DNA of 64,000 nt, taken from assembly GCA_020059485.1 (NCBI GenBank), contig JAGVCA010000016.1:115890-179889 (forward strand), in the 5' to 3' direction. This DNA comes from Anaerolineales bacterium. Lineage in GTDB: Bacteria > Chloroflexota > Anaerolineae > Anaerolineales > UBA11579. The position numbers and the translations under genes were made by a program. This document shows positions 10,201 through 17,718 of the stretch, one piece after another (the first letter of the stretch is position 1; the number at the start of each line of letters is the position of its first letter). The notes under the pieces are model-generated. The model made no database searches, was not told the DNA's origin, and saw only the letters and a list, made by a program, of their open reading frames with translations.

Positions 10201-10740
10201 GCTGACCAGGCCGGAGTGCTGGCCCAGGCGCAATACCCCGCCCCGGAATCGATTACCAGCCGTCCGCCGCTCCAGATCACGATCCGACTGCTGGGCAGCG
10301 GCCTGGAGTTCGTTGTGATCAACAATCACTTCACCAGCATGAGTGGCGGAGAAGCCGCCACCGAACCGCGTCGGACCGCCCAGGCAGCCTGGAACGCCGA
10401 GTTGGCGGAGGAGATCCTCGCCATCGATCCGGAAGCGTTACTGGCGGTCATCGGGGATCTGAATTCATTCTATGACTCGCAACCACTCGAGGTGTTGGAG
10501 CAAGCCGGGCTGATCCACACCTTTGACCGGCTGCCGGCAGAAGAGCGTTACACTTATGTATTTGAAGGCGTCTCCCAGACGTTGGATCACATCCTGGTCT
10601 CCCCACAGCTCGACCTGTTGATCCAGAGTGTGACGGTGCTGCGCGTCAACGCCGATCACCCGCTCGCTTCACCTGAGGATTTCTCCCCTCGGCACAAATC
10701 CGATCACGATCCGGTGATCGTGGTCTTCTCCATCCCCTGA
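7282..10740 (+). CDS. Large secreted nuclease: lamin-tail domain, repeat/OB domains and an endonuclease/exonuclease/phosphatase domain
   Basis: The start at 7282 (MSRRASLFLFLAIF) is chosen over the ORF-track start because AAGGAG sits eight bases before it and a lipoprotein signal (lipobox LIGC) follows. The 1,152-residue product has a lamin-tail domain (about 35-180, LISEVMAG..DFVELYNPT), DUF11-like beta domains, two OB-fold-like segments (TLLNQEVVVEGIAS; PYHQQFLQTSGVVTGVFP) and a C-terminal EEP nuclease domain from about residue 879. That domain shows MTWNVENLF, VGLQEVEN, NNHFTS, GDLNSF and SDHDPVIV, the metal-binding and catalytic motifs. This matches ExeM/NucH-type extracellular DNases. 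Likely role: degrading extracellular DNA for nutrients or biofilm turnover. Confidence 0.85.
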   Translation: MSRRASLFLFLAIFSITLIGCSPAQPEASPTVPLTDLGPGLLISEVMAGIDGNNLFDFVELYNPTAGIIDLKGYSLWYVLNSDDEPELLHVWDESALIPPFGHYLLGQAGQDIGLPPDEAIDLALIPQRGGLILHDPTRETIDSLGWGRAPEEAVEGQPAEGLDNAVSLERSPGGTEGNYLDQDNNQLDFKINTIPSPQNTGSPRAPDNFPGLALIIDSPASAAPGTEFQIELQLDNQTGADLGPVTTELRLPAGLSLTAAGEGVTATEDLVTWTLADLADGENASQAITVAAPLSYTELSLHSNHTSAEGWPVPSFAAPATVSITGGAIPIQTARTLLNQEVVVEGIASMYTGGLFAGSGAKFYLADETGGAQVYVAGAGSTLNVAIGDRVRVQGIVTLYRGTIEIVPSNFGQVEVLAEGEEFSPLPVSIAQSISQRDTLVGQLVQLEGTIARAEEFSYSYELDLVDEEGRLLTAYMDKLTEATIETIESGQRYQVTGILEDLDTRLLLYPRQQSDLEQIYPEILQIEAHAPITVSPDETFELRLEVINHTLQPVSGAEVFLPIPPGLQIVEILDDGAVVDDQILWQIETIEPNGASHTVSLTAASAPGVEFLTWTDYRTTATQAGLEAEGETSYTFTSETLPIWAIQGPGLRSPYHQQFLQTSGVVTGVFPDLGGFWIQETETDADPATSPGLFVSTGLADIQVEVGDRVQVAGVVEEFFQQTQLTVGTAANLTVVAQGVPLPAPIPLDPPESEEESLLYFEAHEGALVTINQPAVVVDPSDRYGEFAFVLAYHQRTRLYRGEENGIILLADDGSSIVHADQSTLPVVAASGDTLIGITGPLAFTYGNFKIEPTTLPVISPAAVELPSIPPLSADQFSIMTWNVENLFDIVDPHPSSPPLPTVSEYRWQIAKVAATIEAAGLPTVVGLQEVENIGVLEDIAEHEVLQAYGYIPVLLEGDDSRGIDVGYLVRADQAGVLAQAQYPAPESITSRPPLQITIRLLGSGLEFVVINNHFTSMSGGEAATEPRRTAQAAWNAELAEEILAIDPEALLAVIGDLNSFYDSQPLEVLEQAGLIHTFDRLPAEERYTYVFEGVSQTLDHILVSPQLDLLIQSVTVLRVNADHPLASPEDFSPRHKSDHDPVIVVFSIP

Positions 10741-10760
10741 TCTAGGATCATATTAAAGCA

Positions 10761-10795
10761 AGAGTCCCGCCGGATGACCGGCGGGACTCTTTTTC
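10761..10795. terminator. Bidirectional intrinsic terminator
   Basis: A perfect 13-bp stem (AGAGTCCCGCCGG / CCGGCGGGACTCT) with an ATGA loop is followed by TTTTT on the plus strand. It sits between convergent genes and probably ends both. Confidence 0.9.
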
Positions 10796-10809
10796 TAACT
10801 GGTTAAGGC

Positions 10810-12243
10810 TTACTGCAGTTCTGCCACATACTCGGCTGCGTCTGCATTCAGCTGGGTCAGGATCGCCAAAATCTCTTCTTCGGTCAGATCCGGATCGTAC
10901 ATCTGAGCAGCAGCACCGTCGATCGCGCGGCGGACCGAAGCCCAGGCCGGGAAGGTCTGGGGTTCAGCCTGACCAGTGCTTGCCAGGTCCAGGGAGGTCT
11001 GGTACAGCGGCTGGGCGGCGATGTAGTCGCCGAGGAAAGCCTCGGTGGTCGACATGGTCGGCAGGTAGCCGCTGGCTTCGATCCAGCGAGCCTGGTTCTC
11101 GGCGGTGGTCAGGAACTTGATGAATAGCCAGGACGCCAGATCCTGTTCCGGGGTGGCGGTCAGGACACCAACGGACTGGGTGAACGCATCCGCGGCAGTT
11201 TGGCCATCAGGCCCAACGAAGGGCAGGAAGCCCCAAACATCATCATTCTCGGCCTCTTCGAAGGCTGCCGCATAGAACGGCAGGCCAGCGGTCGAGGAGA
11301 GCGTGACCAGAGCCAGGCGGTTGGCCTGTTCCGGGTTCGGGTAGCTTTCGGTCTCGAAGGTGCATCCATTGGCTTTCAGGTCATTGATGTACAAGGCCAC
11401 ATCCACAAACGGCTGGGAGGTGAAGTCATAGGCATCACCGGCCTCGTTCAGTTCATTCCCGCCAAAGGCGTACACGAAGGACAGGTAGTTCGATGCGCTC
11501 GGGTACCACACCATGCCGCCGGTGCCATCGTTGTCCGGGTTGTCATCAGCAGCGTTGGCTGCGGCCGCGGCGCACAGCTGTTCCTTCAACTCAGCGCTAT
11601 TGGCCGGAGCGGCGTCGAAGCCGAGTTCCTGTGCCCAGGTGTAGTTATAGGTGATCACGTTGGCAGACTGGCTCAGCGGCCAGGCCAGACGGCGGCCGTC
11701 GAGGGTCATCCCGTCCGCATACGCGCCCGGGTAGATGGAGTCCAGCTCTTCCTGGGTCAGGCCGTACATCGGGTCCATTACCCAGGGAGCCAGGTCAACC
11801 ACTGCGCCGACCGAGTCCCAGTTCAGGAACGAAGAGGTGTAAGCCTGGACGATATTCGGCAGGTCGCCGGAGGTCAGGCCGGCATTGACCTTATCGGCCA
11901 CGTCGTTGTACTGACCCTGGTCAAGGGCTTCGACGGTGATGCCGTACTCGTTGGTGGCGTTGAATTCTTCCACGATGGCATCGATCACCGCTTTGCGGGA
12001 ATCGCCTTCACCGTAGACATGCCAGAAGGTGACGGTGGTGCCGGTGAGGTCCATCATCGGCTCCTCTTCTTCCATCTCTTCTTCGGTGTCGTTGGCCATT
12101 TCATCATCCGTTGTGTTCTCAGTGGTGTTGTTGGCCATATCGTCGGTGGTATTGTCTACCACCTCGTTCGGACCACAGGCGGTCAGGATCAAACCAAAGA
12201 CCAGCACGAGCAGTCCAGCAATGTAAAGTACTCTCTTAGACAT
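10810..12243 (-). CDS. Extracellular sugar-binding lipoprotein of an ABC importer (UgpB/MalE-like)
   Basis: The 477-residue lipoprotein (lipobox LILTAC) captures a sugar or sugar derivative outside the cell and delivers it to the permeases upstream. An unusual Asn/Thr/Asp/Glu-rich linker (about residues 28-65) separates the lipid anchor from the solute-binding fold, which begins at TVTFWHVYGEGDS and includes YNDVADKVNAGLTSGDLPNIVQAY. AAGGAG precedes the ATG. It has its own upstream promoter and dyad, so it may be made in excess of the permeases. The substrate cannot be named; no ATPase subunit is encoded next to it. Confidence 0.9.
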   Translation of the reverse strand: MSKRVLYIAGLLVLVFGLILTACGPNEVVDNTTDDMANNTTENTTDDEMANDTEEEMEEEEPMMDLTGTTVTFWHVYGEGDSRKAVIDAIVEEFNATNEYGITVEALDQGQYNDVADKVNAGLTSGDLPNIVQAYTSSFLNWDSVGAVVDLAPWVMDPMYGLTQEELDSIYPGAYADGMTLDGRRLAWPLSQSANVITYNYTWAQELGFDAAPANSAELKEQLCAAAAANAADDNPDNDGTGGMVWYPSASNYLSFVYAFGGNELNEAGDAYDFTSQPFVDVALYINDLKANGCTFETESYPNPEQANRLALVTLSSTAGLPFYAAAFEEAENDDVWGFLPFVGPDGQTAADAFTQSVGVLTATPEQDLASWLFIKFLTTAENQARWIEASGYLPTMSTTEAFLGDYIAAQPLYQTSLDLASTGQAEPQTFPAWASVRRAIDGAAAQMYDPDLTEEEILAILTQLNADAAEYVAELQ

Positions 12244-12271
12244 TTCTTCTCCTTTTTCAAGTTGTCTTATC

Positions 12272-12285
12272 GCAGAAAATTCTGC
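12272..12285. promoter_or_regulatory. Perfect dyad at the transcription start of the binding-protein gene
   Basis: GCAGAAAATTCTGC is a perfect 14-bp palindrome placed where transcription from the neighbouring -10 box should begin. This is a position expected for a repressor operator (inference). Confidence 0.4.
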
Positions 12286-12291
12286 AGTTCC

Positions 12292-12300
12292 ATTGTACCA
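12292..12300 (-). promoter_or_regulatory. Extended -10 promoter of the binding-protein gene
   Basis: The minus strand reads CTTGGTACAATGG, an extended -10 (TGG plus TACAAT). Almost the same string, CTTGGTATAATG, precedes the first permease gene. Confidence 0.5.
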
Positions 12301-12337
12301 AGACTCGCGTCAACGAACCTTAAAGATATTGTTAATT

Positions 12338-13234
12338 TCAGCCTTTCAAACCGCTGCGGGCAATACTTTCGGTGAATTGTTTTTGTGTGAAGAAGTAGAT
12401 CAGCACGATCGGGATGATCGTGATGAAAGCCCCGGCCATCGTCAGGTGGAACTCCTGCCCGGCTTCCGAGACAAAGTTCATCAAGCCAACCGAGATCGGC
12501 CGCCATTCCGGCGTACTCGTAACCAAGATCGGCCACGCCAGTGCGTTCCACGAACCGATGAAGCTCAACACCGTGATCACCATGATCGGGGCTTTGGAGA
12601 GCGGCAGCACGATCTGGAGCAGGAAGCGCAAATGCCCGCCGCCGTCGATGCGCGTGGCATCATAAAGCTCATCTGGCACCTGGGCAAAGAACTGCCTGAG
12701 CATAAAGACGTTGAAAACGCTCCCCATGAACGGAATCGTGAGCGCCGGCCAATTGTTGATCCATGGGATCGGTCCGATCCGGCCCAGCCAGGTCACCGTC
12801 AGGAAGTTCGGGATGATCGTCACCATGGCGGGGATCATCATCGTGCTCAACAACAGTGCAAAGATCGCATCACGTCCCGGGAACTCGATCCGGGCAAAGG
12901 CATAGGCGGCAAAAATACTGAACAGCAGGCTTCCAGCCAGTGTAATCAACGTGATAACCACACTATTGGTGAAATACCGCGAGAACAAGGCCCGCTCCCA
13001 GGCGATGACATAGTTCTCAAAATGCAATTCGGTCGGAAAAAAACGGGAGGTCAGCGCTTCGCCCAGGCTCTTCAGGGAGGTCGCGATCATCCACACAAAA
13101 GGCACGAGTGAAACAAAAGCGCCAATCGAGAGGAAGATATACACCACCGCCTTGCGGACGGTCAGCACCCACTTCAGGCTTCCGGCGCTCGGCAGGGGTT
13201 TGCGTCTTTGCTGGAAAACACTCTTTTTATCCAT
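12338..13234 (-). CDS. Carbohydrate ABC transporter permease (MalG/UgpE-like)
   Basis: This 298-residue inner-membrane permease has about six membrane segments and the EAA loop typical of the family: ELYDATRIDGGGHLRFLLQIVLPLSKAP, the contact site for the ATPase. Its N-terminus (SLKWVLTVRKAVVYIFLSIGAFVSLVPFVWMIATSLK) is characteristic of MalG-type subunits. It overlaps the upstream permease gene by eight bases, so the two are translated as a pair. The matching ATPase must be encoded elsewhere, possibly a shared MsmK/UgpC type. Confidence 0.92.
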   Translation of the reverse strand: MDKKSVFQQRRKPLPSAGSLKWVLTVRKAVVYIFLSIGAFVSLVPFVWMIATSLKSLGEALTSRFFPTELHFENYVIAWERALFSRYFTNSVVITLITLAGSLLFSIFAAYAFARIEFPGRDAIFALLLSTMMIPAMVTIIPNFLTVTWLGRIGPIPWINNWPALTIPFMGSVFNVFMLRQFFAQVPDELYDATRIDGGGHLRFLLQIVLPLSKAPIMVITVLSFIGSWNALAWPILVTSTPEWRPISVGLMNFVSEAGQEFHLTMAGAFITIIPIVLIYFFTQKQFTESIARSGLKG

Positions 13235-14891
13235 AGAACACCTTCGATCCCTGGACCCGGTTGTTGATATACGTCAGGCTCAGGATAATCGCGAACAGCA
13301 CAAAGGCCATCGCCGATGCGTAACCATAACGCAGTTTCTCGTAAAATTCAGTGAAGATCGCCACGCTGAAGGTATCCACCGTCCCAAGCGCCAGGCTCTC
13401 GCGGAATACCCAGATGGTGGCAAAGGCTTTAAACGTCCCGATGATTCCGATCAGCGAGAGGAAATAGGTAGTTGGAGATAGCAGCGGAAAGGTGATATTC
13501 CTGAAGATGTCCCACTGGTTGGCGCCGTCGATCTCGGCAGCCTCATTCAGCTCTTTGGAGATGTTGACCAGCCCGGCCAGATAGATGACCGTATTATAGC
13601 CAACGTATGTCCAGACCGAGTGAATGATGATGACCACCAGCGCCAGGCTCGGGCCAGCGGCCCAGTCAGGCCAGTCGATCTCCAGGCTCCTGGCAATGAT
13701 CTCAAAGATCCCGCGCGGTTCGAATAACCAGTCCTGCGGCAGCATCCCCAGCCCTTTGAGCAACGAGTTGATCGGGGCCGCCTCGCGGTTGGAAAACATC
13801 TGCTTGAATACCGCCGCGCTGGCGATGAATGGGGTCACGTATGGCAGAAAGTACGCCATCCGGAAAAATTCCGAACCTTTAAGTTTCTCATACAGCAGGA
13901 TCGCCAGGAACATCGAAATAGCCAACTGGAACGGGACAGTCCCGAGTGAGAAAAAGACCGTTACCTTGAGCCCTTTCCACAGGTCCTGATCTCCCGAAGC
14001 CACTATCTGGGGGATCTCGCCCATCAGCAGCCAGCCGCCAACCAGCAGCCCCAATGCCGCCAGGATCCTGAGCCAGAAGCGGCGGTTGCTGGCCTCGTTC
14101 GCCGCCCCGCCCCACAGCTTCCAGGCAACCCCAAACAGGAACAGCCCGCCAGTGATCGAGATCAGCTGCGGCCAGATCCCTGGGTCTTCCCCGGTTTCGA
14201 CAGCCACAGCGTAAGCCGTCAGCACCTCCGAATACGTGAAGTATGCCAGGCCGATACCGGCAGCCAGGGCCAGCCAAAACATCATGAACTGGTTTTGGTA
14301 GGTACTATTGCGCGGCGACCGCCGGTAGAGGAAAAATCCGGATCCAACGATTGCAGACGCGATCAGCAAATAAAAGAACAGATTGAACTCTGGCCTGACC
14401 GCCCGGAATGATTCTCCCAGCAATTGATTGAACAGTTCCCGGGTTTTTTCCCGCCCGACAAGCTTGTCACCGATCGCCAGGAACTCGGGCAGTTGGAACC
14501 ATAAATAGCGCAGCAGCGCCCCAATGACAGATGCGTGCAACAAACCAGGCAGGAGCAGCAACAAGGGCCGATCGCCGTGTTCTTCAGCCATCCGCAGCAC
14601 TTTGCGCACGATCAGATACGCGCCAACCAACGCTAGCAGGGCAATGAAGAACATCAGCACATAGGTCAGCCCTCCGATCGCCCGGGTGTAATTTTCCAGG
14701 GCGATGAAATCAGAGCGCTTGATCCGCCACCTGTGCAGGCTGACATACAGCGCAAACCCGACCGGAAAGATCCCGAAGATGAAGATCAGGATTACAGCGG
14801 GGGCAATATATAGATAACCGGTGAAGTATTCCCGTAGATGCCGGATCCGGCGGGGAGTAAAGACTGCCTGAATGCGTTCGGTTACACCCAT
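13227..14891 (-). CDS. Sugar ABC transporter permease (MalF/UgpA-like) with a large extra membrane region
   Basis: The C-terminal half (from about residue 310) is an ordinary MalF-type permease, with WKGLKVTVFFSLGTVPFQLAISMFLAILLYEKLKG and the EAA loop ELNEAAEIDGANQWDIFRNITFPLLSPTT. Between the first membrane helix (YIAPAVILIFIFGIFPVGFALYVSLHRW) and that domain lie some 250 residues with about six further hydrophobic segments, for example VLMFFIALLALVGAYLIV, FYLLIASAIVGSGFFLY and LRILAALGLLVGGWLLM. The total of 554 residues is far above the usual 290-320. E. coli MalF is also long, but through a periplasmic loop and not membrane helices. The gene is first in the operon. Confidence 0.88.
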   Translation of the reverse strand: MGVTERIQAVFTPRRIRHLREYFTGYLYIAPAVILIFIFGIFPVGFALYVSLHRWRIKRSDFIALENYTRAIGGLTYVLMFFIALLALVGAYLIVRKVLRMAEEHGDRPLLLLLPGLLHASVIGALLRYLWFQLPEFLAIGDKLVGREKTRELFNQLLGESFRAVRPEFNLFFYLLIASAIVGSGFFLYRRSPRNSTYQNQFMMFWLALAAGIGLAYFTYSEVLTAYAVAVETGEDPGIWPQLISITGGLFLFGVAWKLWGGAANEASNRRFWLRILAALGLLVGGWLLMGEIPQIVASGDQDLWKGLKVTVFFSLGTVPFQLAISMFLAILLYEKLKGSEFFRMAYFLPYVTPFIASAAVFKQMFSNREAAPINSLLKGLGMLPQDWLFEPRGIFEIIARSLEIDWPDWAAGPSLALVVIIIHSVWTYVGYNTVIYLAGLVNISKELNEAAEIDGANQWDIFRNITFPLLSPTTYFLSLIGIIGTFKAFATIWVFRESLALGTVDTFSVAIFTEFYEKLRYGYASAMAFVLFAIILSLTYINNRVQGSKVFYG

Positions 14892-14931
14892 ACTGGCTCA
14901 CCTTTCGGGCTTATAGTTCGATGACCCTGAC

Positions 14932-14940
14932 ATTATACCA
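14932..14940 (-). promoter_or_regulatory. Extended -10 promoter of the sugar permease operon
   Basis: On the minus strand CTTGGTATAATG provides TGG plus a perfect TATAAT about 40 bases before the ATG of the first permease gene. Confidence 0.55.
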
Positions 14941-15107
14941 AGTCTTCAGACTGCCTCATGTTTGACAGTGATCGATCCATTTCATGGTTCGCGAGGCTAT
15001 TCCTATCAATTCTGTCAGGCGTTTACAGTCAATTAGGTAATCAGACCTATTGAACTATACCATCAACTGCCATTACCATTAAGCACATTTGATGAAAGGA
15101 GTAGATA

Positions 15108-15764
15108 ATGGTTAAAAAGATCACAATCCTGGTCACAATGCTGGTATTGACCCTTTCCCTGGCTGGCACCGCTCTGGCAGCAGAAGCGTTCGAAGCGACG
15201 GGCACGGTCATCTCAGTTGGAGTAGATTCCTTCGAACTGGAAACTGGGGAGGGGGTGTTCACTGTTTATCCCCCGGATGGGTTTCTCCTGGCCACGCTGA
15301 TGGTAGGCGCTACCGTTGAAGTGAAAGGTGAGGTCGAAGGCACAGAAGTGACCGCCACCGAGATCATCCTGGAAGATGATGAGGAGGATTCAGAAGGGGA
15401 AGAAGAAGAAGCATCGGGCGGGTTCTTTTGCACCAACCCGGACGCTTACCACCCCTTTGCCCACCGGCTGGCGCTTCAATTTGGCATGCCGTATGAAGAG
15501 GTCATGACCTACTTCTGCGGCGGCGAAGATGGCACCCGCTACGGCTTGGGTGAGATCATGCTGGCGTTGATGACCAGTTCTGCCCTGGAGGACGGCACTA
15601 CTGCTGGCGATCTTCTGGGTCAAAAAACCGAGATGGGTGGCTGGGGTAAAGTCTGGCAATCCCTCGGTTTGATCGGGAAACCCGACCATGCCGGACCGCC
15701 AGAAGGCGCCGGCCCGCCTGACCACGCCGGACCGCCCGACCACGCCGGCCCTCCTGGACCCTGA
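15108..15764 (+). CDS. Small exported protein with a DUF5666-like domain and a C-terminal PPDHAG repeat
   Basis: A cleavable signal peptide (MVKKITILVTMLVLTLSLAGTALAA) is followed by a small beta domain, FEATGTVISVGVDSFELETGEGVFTVYP..VGATVEVKGEVEGTEVTATEIIL, resembling DUF5666/OB-like exported proteins. An acidic linker (EDDEEDSEGEEEE) comes next, then a helical region with two cysteines (FFCTNPDAYHPFAHRLALQFGMPYEEVMTYFCGG). The tail repeats (E/D)(H/G)AGPP units. AAAGGAG precedes the ATG. The function is unknown; the Cys pair may form a disulfide outside the cell. Length is 218 residues. Confidence 0.7.
   Translation: MVKKITILVTMLVLTLSLAGTALAAEAFEATGTVISVGVDSFELETGEGVFTVYPPDGFLLATLMVGATVEVKGEVEGTEVTATEIILEDDEEDSEGEEEEASGGFFCTNPDAYHPFAHRLALQFGMPYEEVMTYFCGGEDGTRYGLGEIMLALMTSSALEDGTTAGDLLGQKTEMGGWGKVWQSLGLIGKPDHAGPPEGAGPPDHAGPPDHAGPPGP
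15683..15760 (+). repeat. Short tandem repeats encoding PPDHAGPP
   Basis: Degenerate units of GACCACGCCGGACCGCC occur at least three times, encoding a Pro/Gly/His-rich tail at the end of the exported protein. Confidence 0.7.
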
Positions 15765-15783
15765 TCTGTAAACGATCAATAGC

Positions 15784-15818
15784 AAACAGGCCCTCAAAAT
15801 GAGGGCCTGTTTTTATTT
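15784..15818. terminator. Intrinsic terminator
   Basis: A 12-bp perfect stem AAACAGGCCCTC / GAGGGCCTGTTT with a five-base loop is followed by a T-rich tract. It lies between the exported-protein gene and glmS, which converge here. Confidence 0.88.
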
Positions 15819-15834
15819 ATTTTATTCAGGTCAG

Positions 15835-17628
15835 CTAATCCACCGTCAGAGTTTTGCTCAGATTACGCGGGAAGTCCGGGTCGTAGCCCAGCGCCAGGCT
15901 GAGATGATAACTGAGCAATTGCAGCGGGATGACTGTCAGCAGCGCCTCGATCTCCGGGGTCGGTGTTTCCGGCAGGATCATGAACTCATGCCCATTGGCG
16001 CGCAGCCGGGCATCCTCCGGCCCGACCACGATCGCCCAGCCTCCCCGGCAGGTGGCCTCATTGATCCCGCTGACGATCAGGTCCACATCCTCCCGCCCGG
16101 TGATGTACACCACCGGGTACCCCTCCTCCACCGCCGAGAGTGGGCCATGCTTGAACTCGGTCGAAAGCATTCCCTCGCAATGCAGGTAGGTGATCTCTTT
16201 CAATTTCAGCGCACCTTCCAGCGCCATCGGGTAAGTCATCCCGTATCCCAACTGATAGAAGTCCTGCACGCCCACCAGCGAATCCGCCAATTCAGCGGCT
16301 TGCGGGTCCGAAGCGGCGATCGTCTTACGCATCAGTTCGGGAAGGTCGTGCAAAATATCAGTGTCGTGCCCGCCCATCCGCAGTGCCAGGTATAAAAAGG
16401 CGATCATCTGATTGGTGAATGTTTTGGTCGCCGGCACGCTGATCTCATAGCCGCAGCCCAGCGGGATATGATGCTCGCTGACCCGCATCAGGGTCGAACC
16501 GACCACGTTCACCAGCCCAAGCACGCCCATGCCCTTGGCCTCGGCGGACTCGATCGCATTCAGCACATCCTTGGTCTCGCCGCTCTGACTGACGAACATC
16601 CCAACGTCTCCCGGGCCGACAGCTGGCCCGTACTGTGCGATGAACTGGGTCGCCAGCACCGGGATCGTCGCCCTCCCCGCTAACCGGCTGAAATAGACCG
16701 AAGCCAGCAGGCAGGCATGGTAACTCGTCCCGCAGCCCGCCAGGTAGATGTTATCCGCCGCCTTTATCCGCGCCACGATCGCATCCACTTCCTCGGAATT
16801 GTCGAGCAGGTTAAGCAGTTCGCCCGCCACCACTGGCTGTTCGTGGATCTCTTTGAGCATAAAATGAGGGTAATTGCCCTTCTGGGCGGCTTCCATCGTC
16901 TCTTTGACCAGTTCGACCTCGCGCTCGATCACGCTGCCATCCGCCACACTGCGCAGTTCAATCCCGTCTGCCCGGAGAATGGCGATCTCGCCATCCTCGA
17001 TCCGCAGGATCTGACGGGTCAGCGGCAGCAGCGAGGGCAGGTCTGAAGAGACCACTGTGCCATCCTCGATGATCCCGGCCACCAGGCCGGAACCTTTCTT
17101 GATGGCATACAGCACATCCTCGTCCTGCCGGCCGATCACGAAAGCATAATCTCCCTTGAGGTCTTCATACGCCTTGCGGATGGCATCCACCATCCCGAAA
17201 CCTTTGTTCACATAACGCTCAACGGCATGGATGCACGACTCACCGTCATTCTCAGAGCGCACGGTCATGCCCTCGGCCATGAACTGCTTGCGCAGTTCGG
17301 CGTTATTGACCACGTTGCCGTTATGCGCCCCGACCAGATCGCCGTCCGAGTCCAGGTGCGGCTGCGAGTTCACTTTGGAAGGCGCGCCAAAGGTCGCCCA
17401 GCGCAATTGCAGAATGCCGCGCTGCCCGGACATCTCTGCGAAGTTGTACTGCTCTGCAACGGCATCCACCTTACCGGCGTCCTTGCGCAGGTCGATCTCG
17501 CCGGCCGCGTTGATCGTGGCGCAGCCAACCGAGTCATAGCCCCGATACGATAGCATTTTACCGGCCTCGATCAGGGTCGGGCCGAGGTTGGTTTCTTGTT
17601 TGGTGACGATCCCAAAAATCCCGCACAT
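15835..17628 (-). CDS. glmS: Glutamine--fructose-6-phosphate aminotransferase (isomerizing)
   Basis: GlmS makes glucosamine-6-phosphate from fructose-6-phosphate and glutamine, the entry into amino-sugar and cell-wall precursor synthesis. The 597-residue protein begins MCGIFGIV with the N-terminal nucleophile Cys2 of the glutaminase domain, followed by SYRGYDSVG and GDLVGAHNGNVVN. Two SIS sugar-isomerase domains follow (YLAGCGTSYHA, MFVSQSGETKDVL, LGYGMTYPMALEGALKLKE, TEFKHGP), and the C-terminus FPRNLSKTLTVD is the usual tail. AGGAG precedes the ATG. It lies downstream of glpD on the same strand, with a 90-base gap containing a hairpin. Confidence 0.96.
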   Translation of the reverse strand: MCGIFGIVTKQETNLGPTLIEAGKMLSYRGYDSVGCATINAAGEIDLRKDAGKVDAVAEQYNFAEMSGQRGILQLRWATFGAPSKVNSQPHLDSDGDLVGAHNGNVVNNAELRKQFMAEGMTVRSENDGESCIHAVERYVNKGFGMVDAIRKAYEDLKGDYAFVIGRQDEDVLYAIKKGSGLVAGIIEDGTVVSSDLPSLLPLTRQILRIEDGEIAILRADGIELRSVADGSVIEREVELVKETMEAAQKGNYPHFMLKEIHEQPVVAGELLNLLDNSEEVDAIVARIKAADNIYLAGCGTSYHACLLASVYFSRLAGRATIPVLATQFIAQYGPAVGPGDVGMFVSQSGETKDVLNAIESAEAKGMGVLGLVNVVGSTLMRVSEHHIPLGCGYEISVPATKTFTNQMIAFLYLALRMGGHDTDILHDLPELMRKTIAASDPQAAELADSLVGVQDFYQLGYGMTYPMALEGALKLKEITYLHCEGMLSTEFKHGPLSAVEEGYPVVYITGREDVDLIVSGINEATCRGGWAIVVGPEDARLRANGHEFMILPETPTPEIEALLTVIPLQLLSYHLSLALGYDPDFPRNLSKTLTVD

Positions 17629-17660
17629 AATATCTGCTCCTGTGTTCGCTGTAGATAGAC

Positions 17661-17686
17661 GGGGCTGGACGTCGCAGTCCAGCCCC
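17661..17686. other. Stem-loop between glpD and glmS
   Basis: A perfect 10-bp stem GGGGCTGGAC / GTCCAGCCCC with a six-base loop. No T tract follows on the minus strand, so it is not a canonical terminator; it may mark an RNA end or processing site between the two genes. Confidence 0.55.
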
Positions 17687-17718
17687 GCTAATGCGCTTGC
17701 CGATTATACCTGAAAAGT

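Noticed and set aside
17629-17718. Possible glmS ribozyme upstream of glmS
   Set aside because: The 90-base gap is too short for the ribozyme and none of its conserved core is seen; only a 10-bp hairpin is present.
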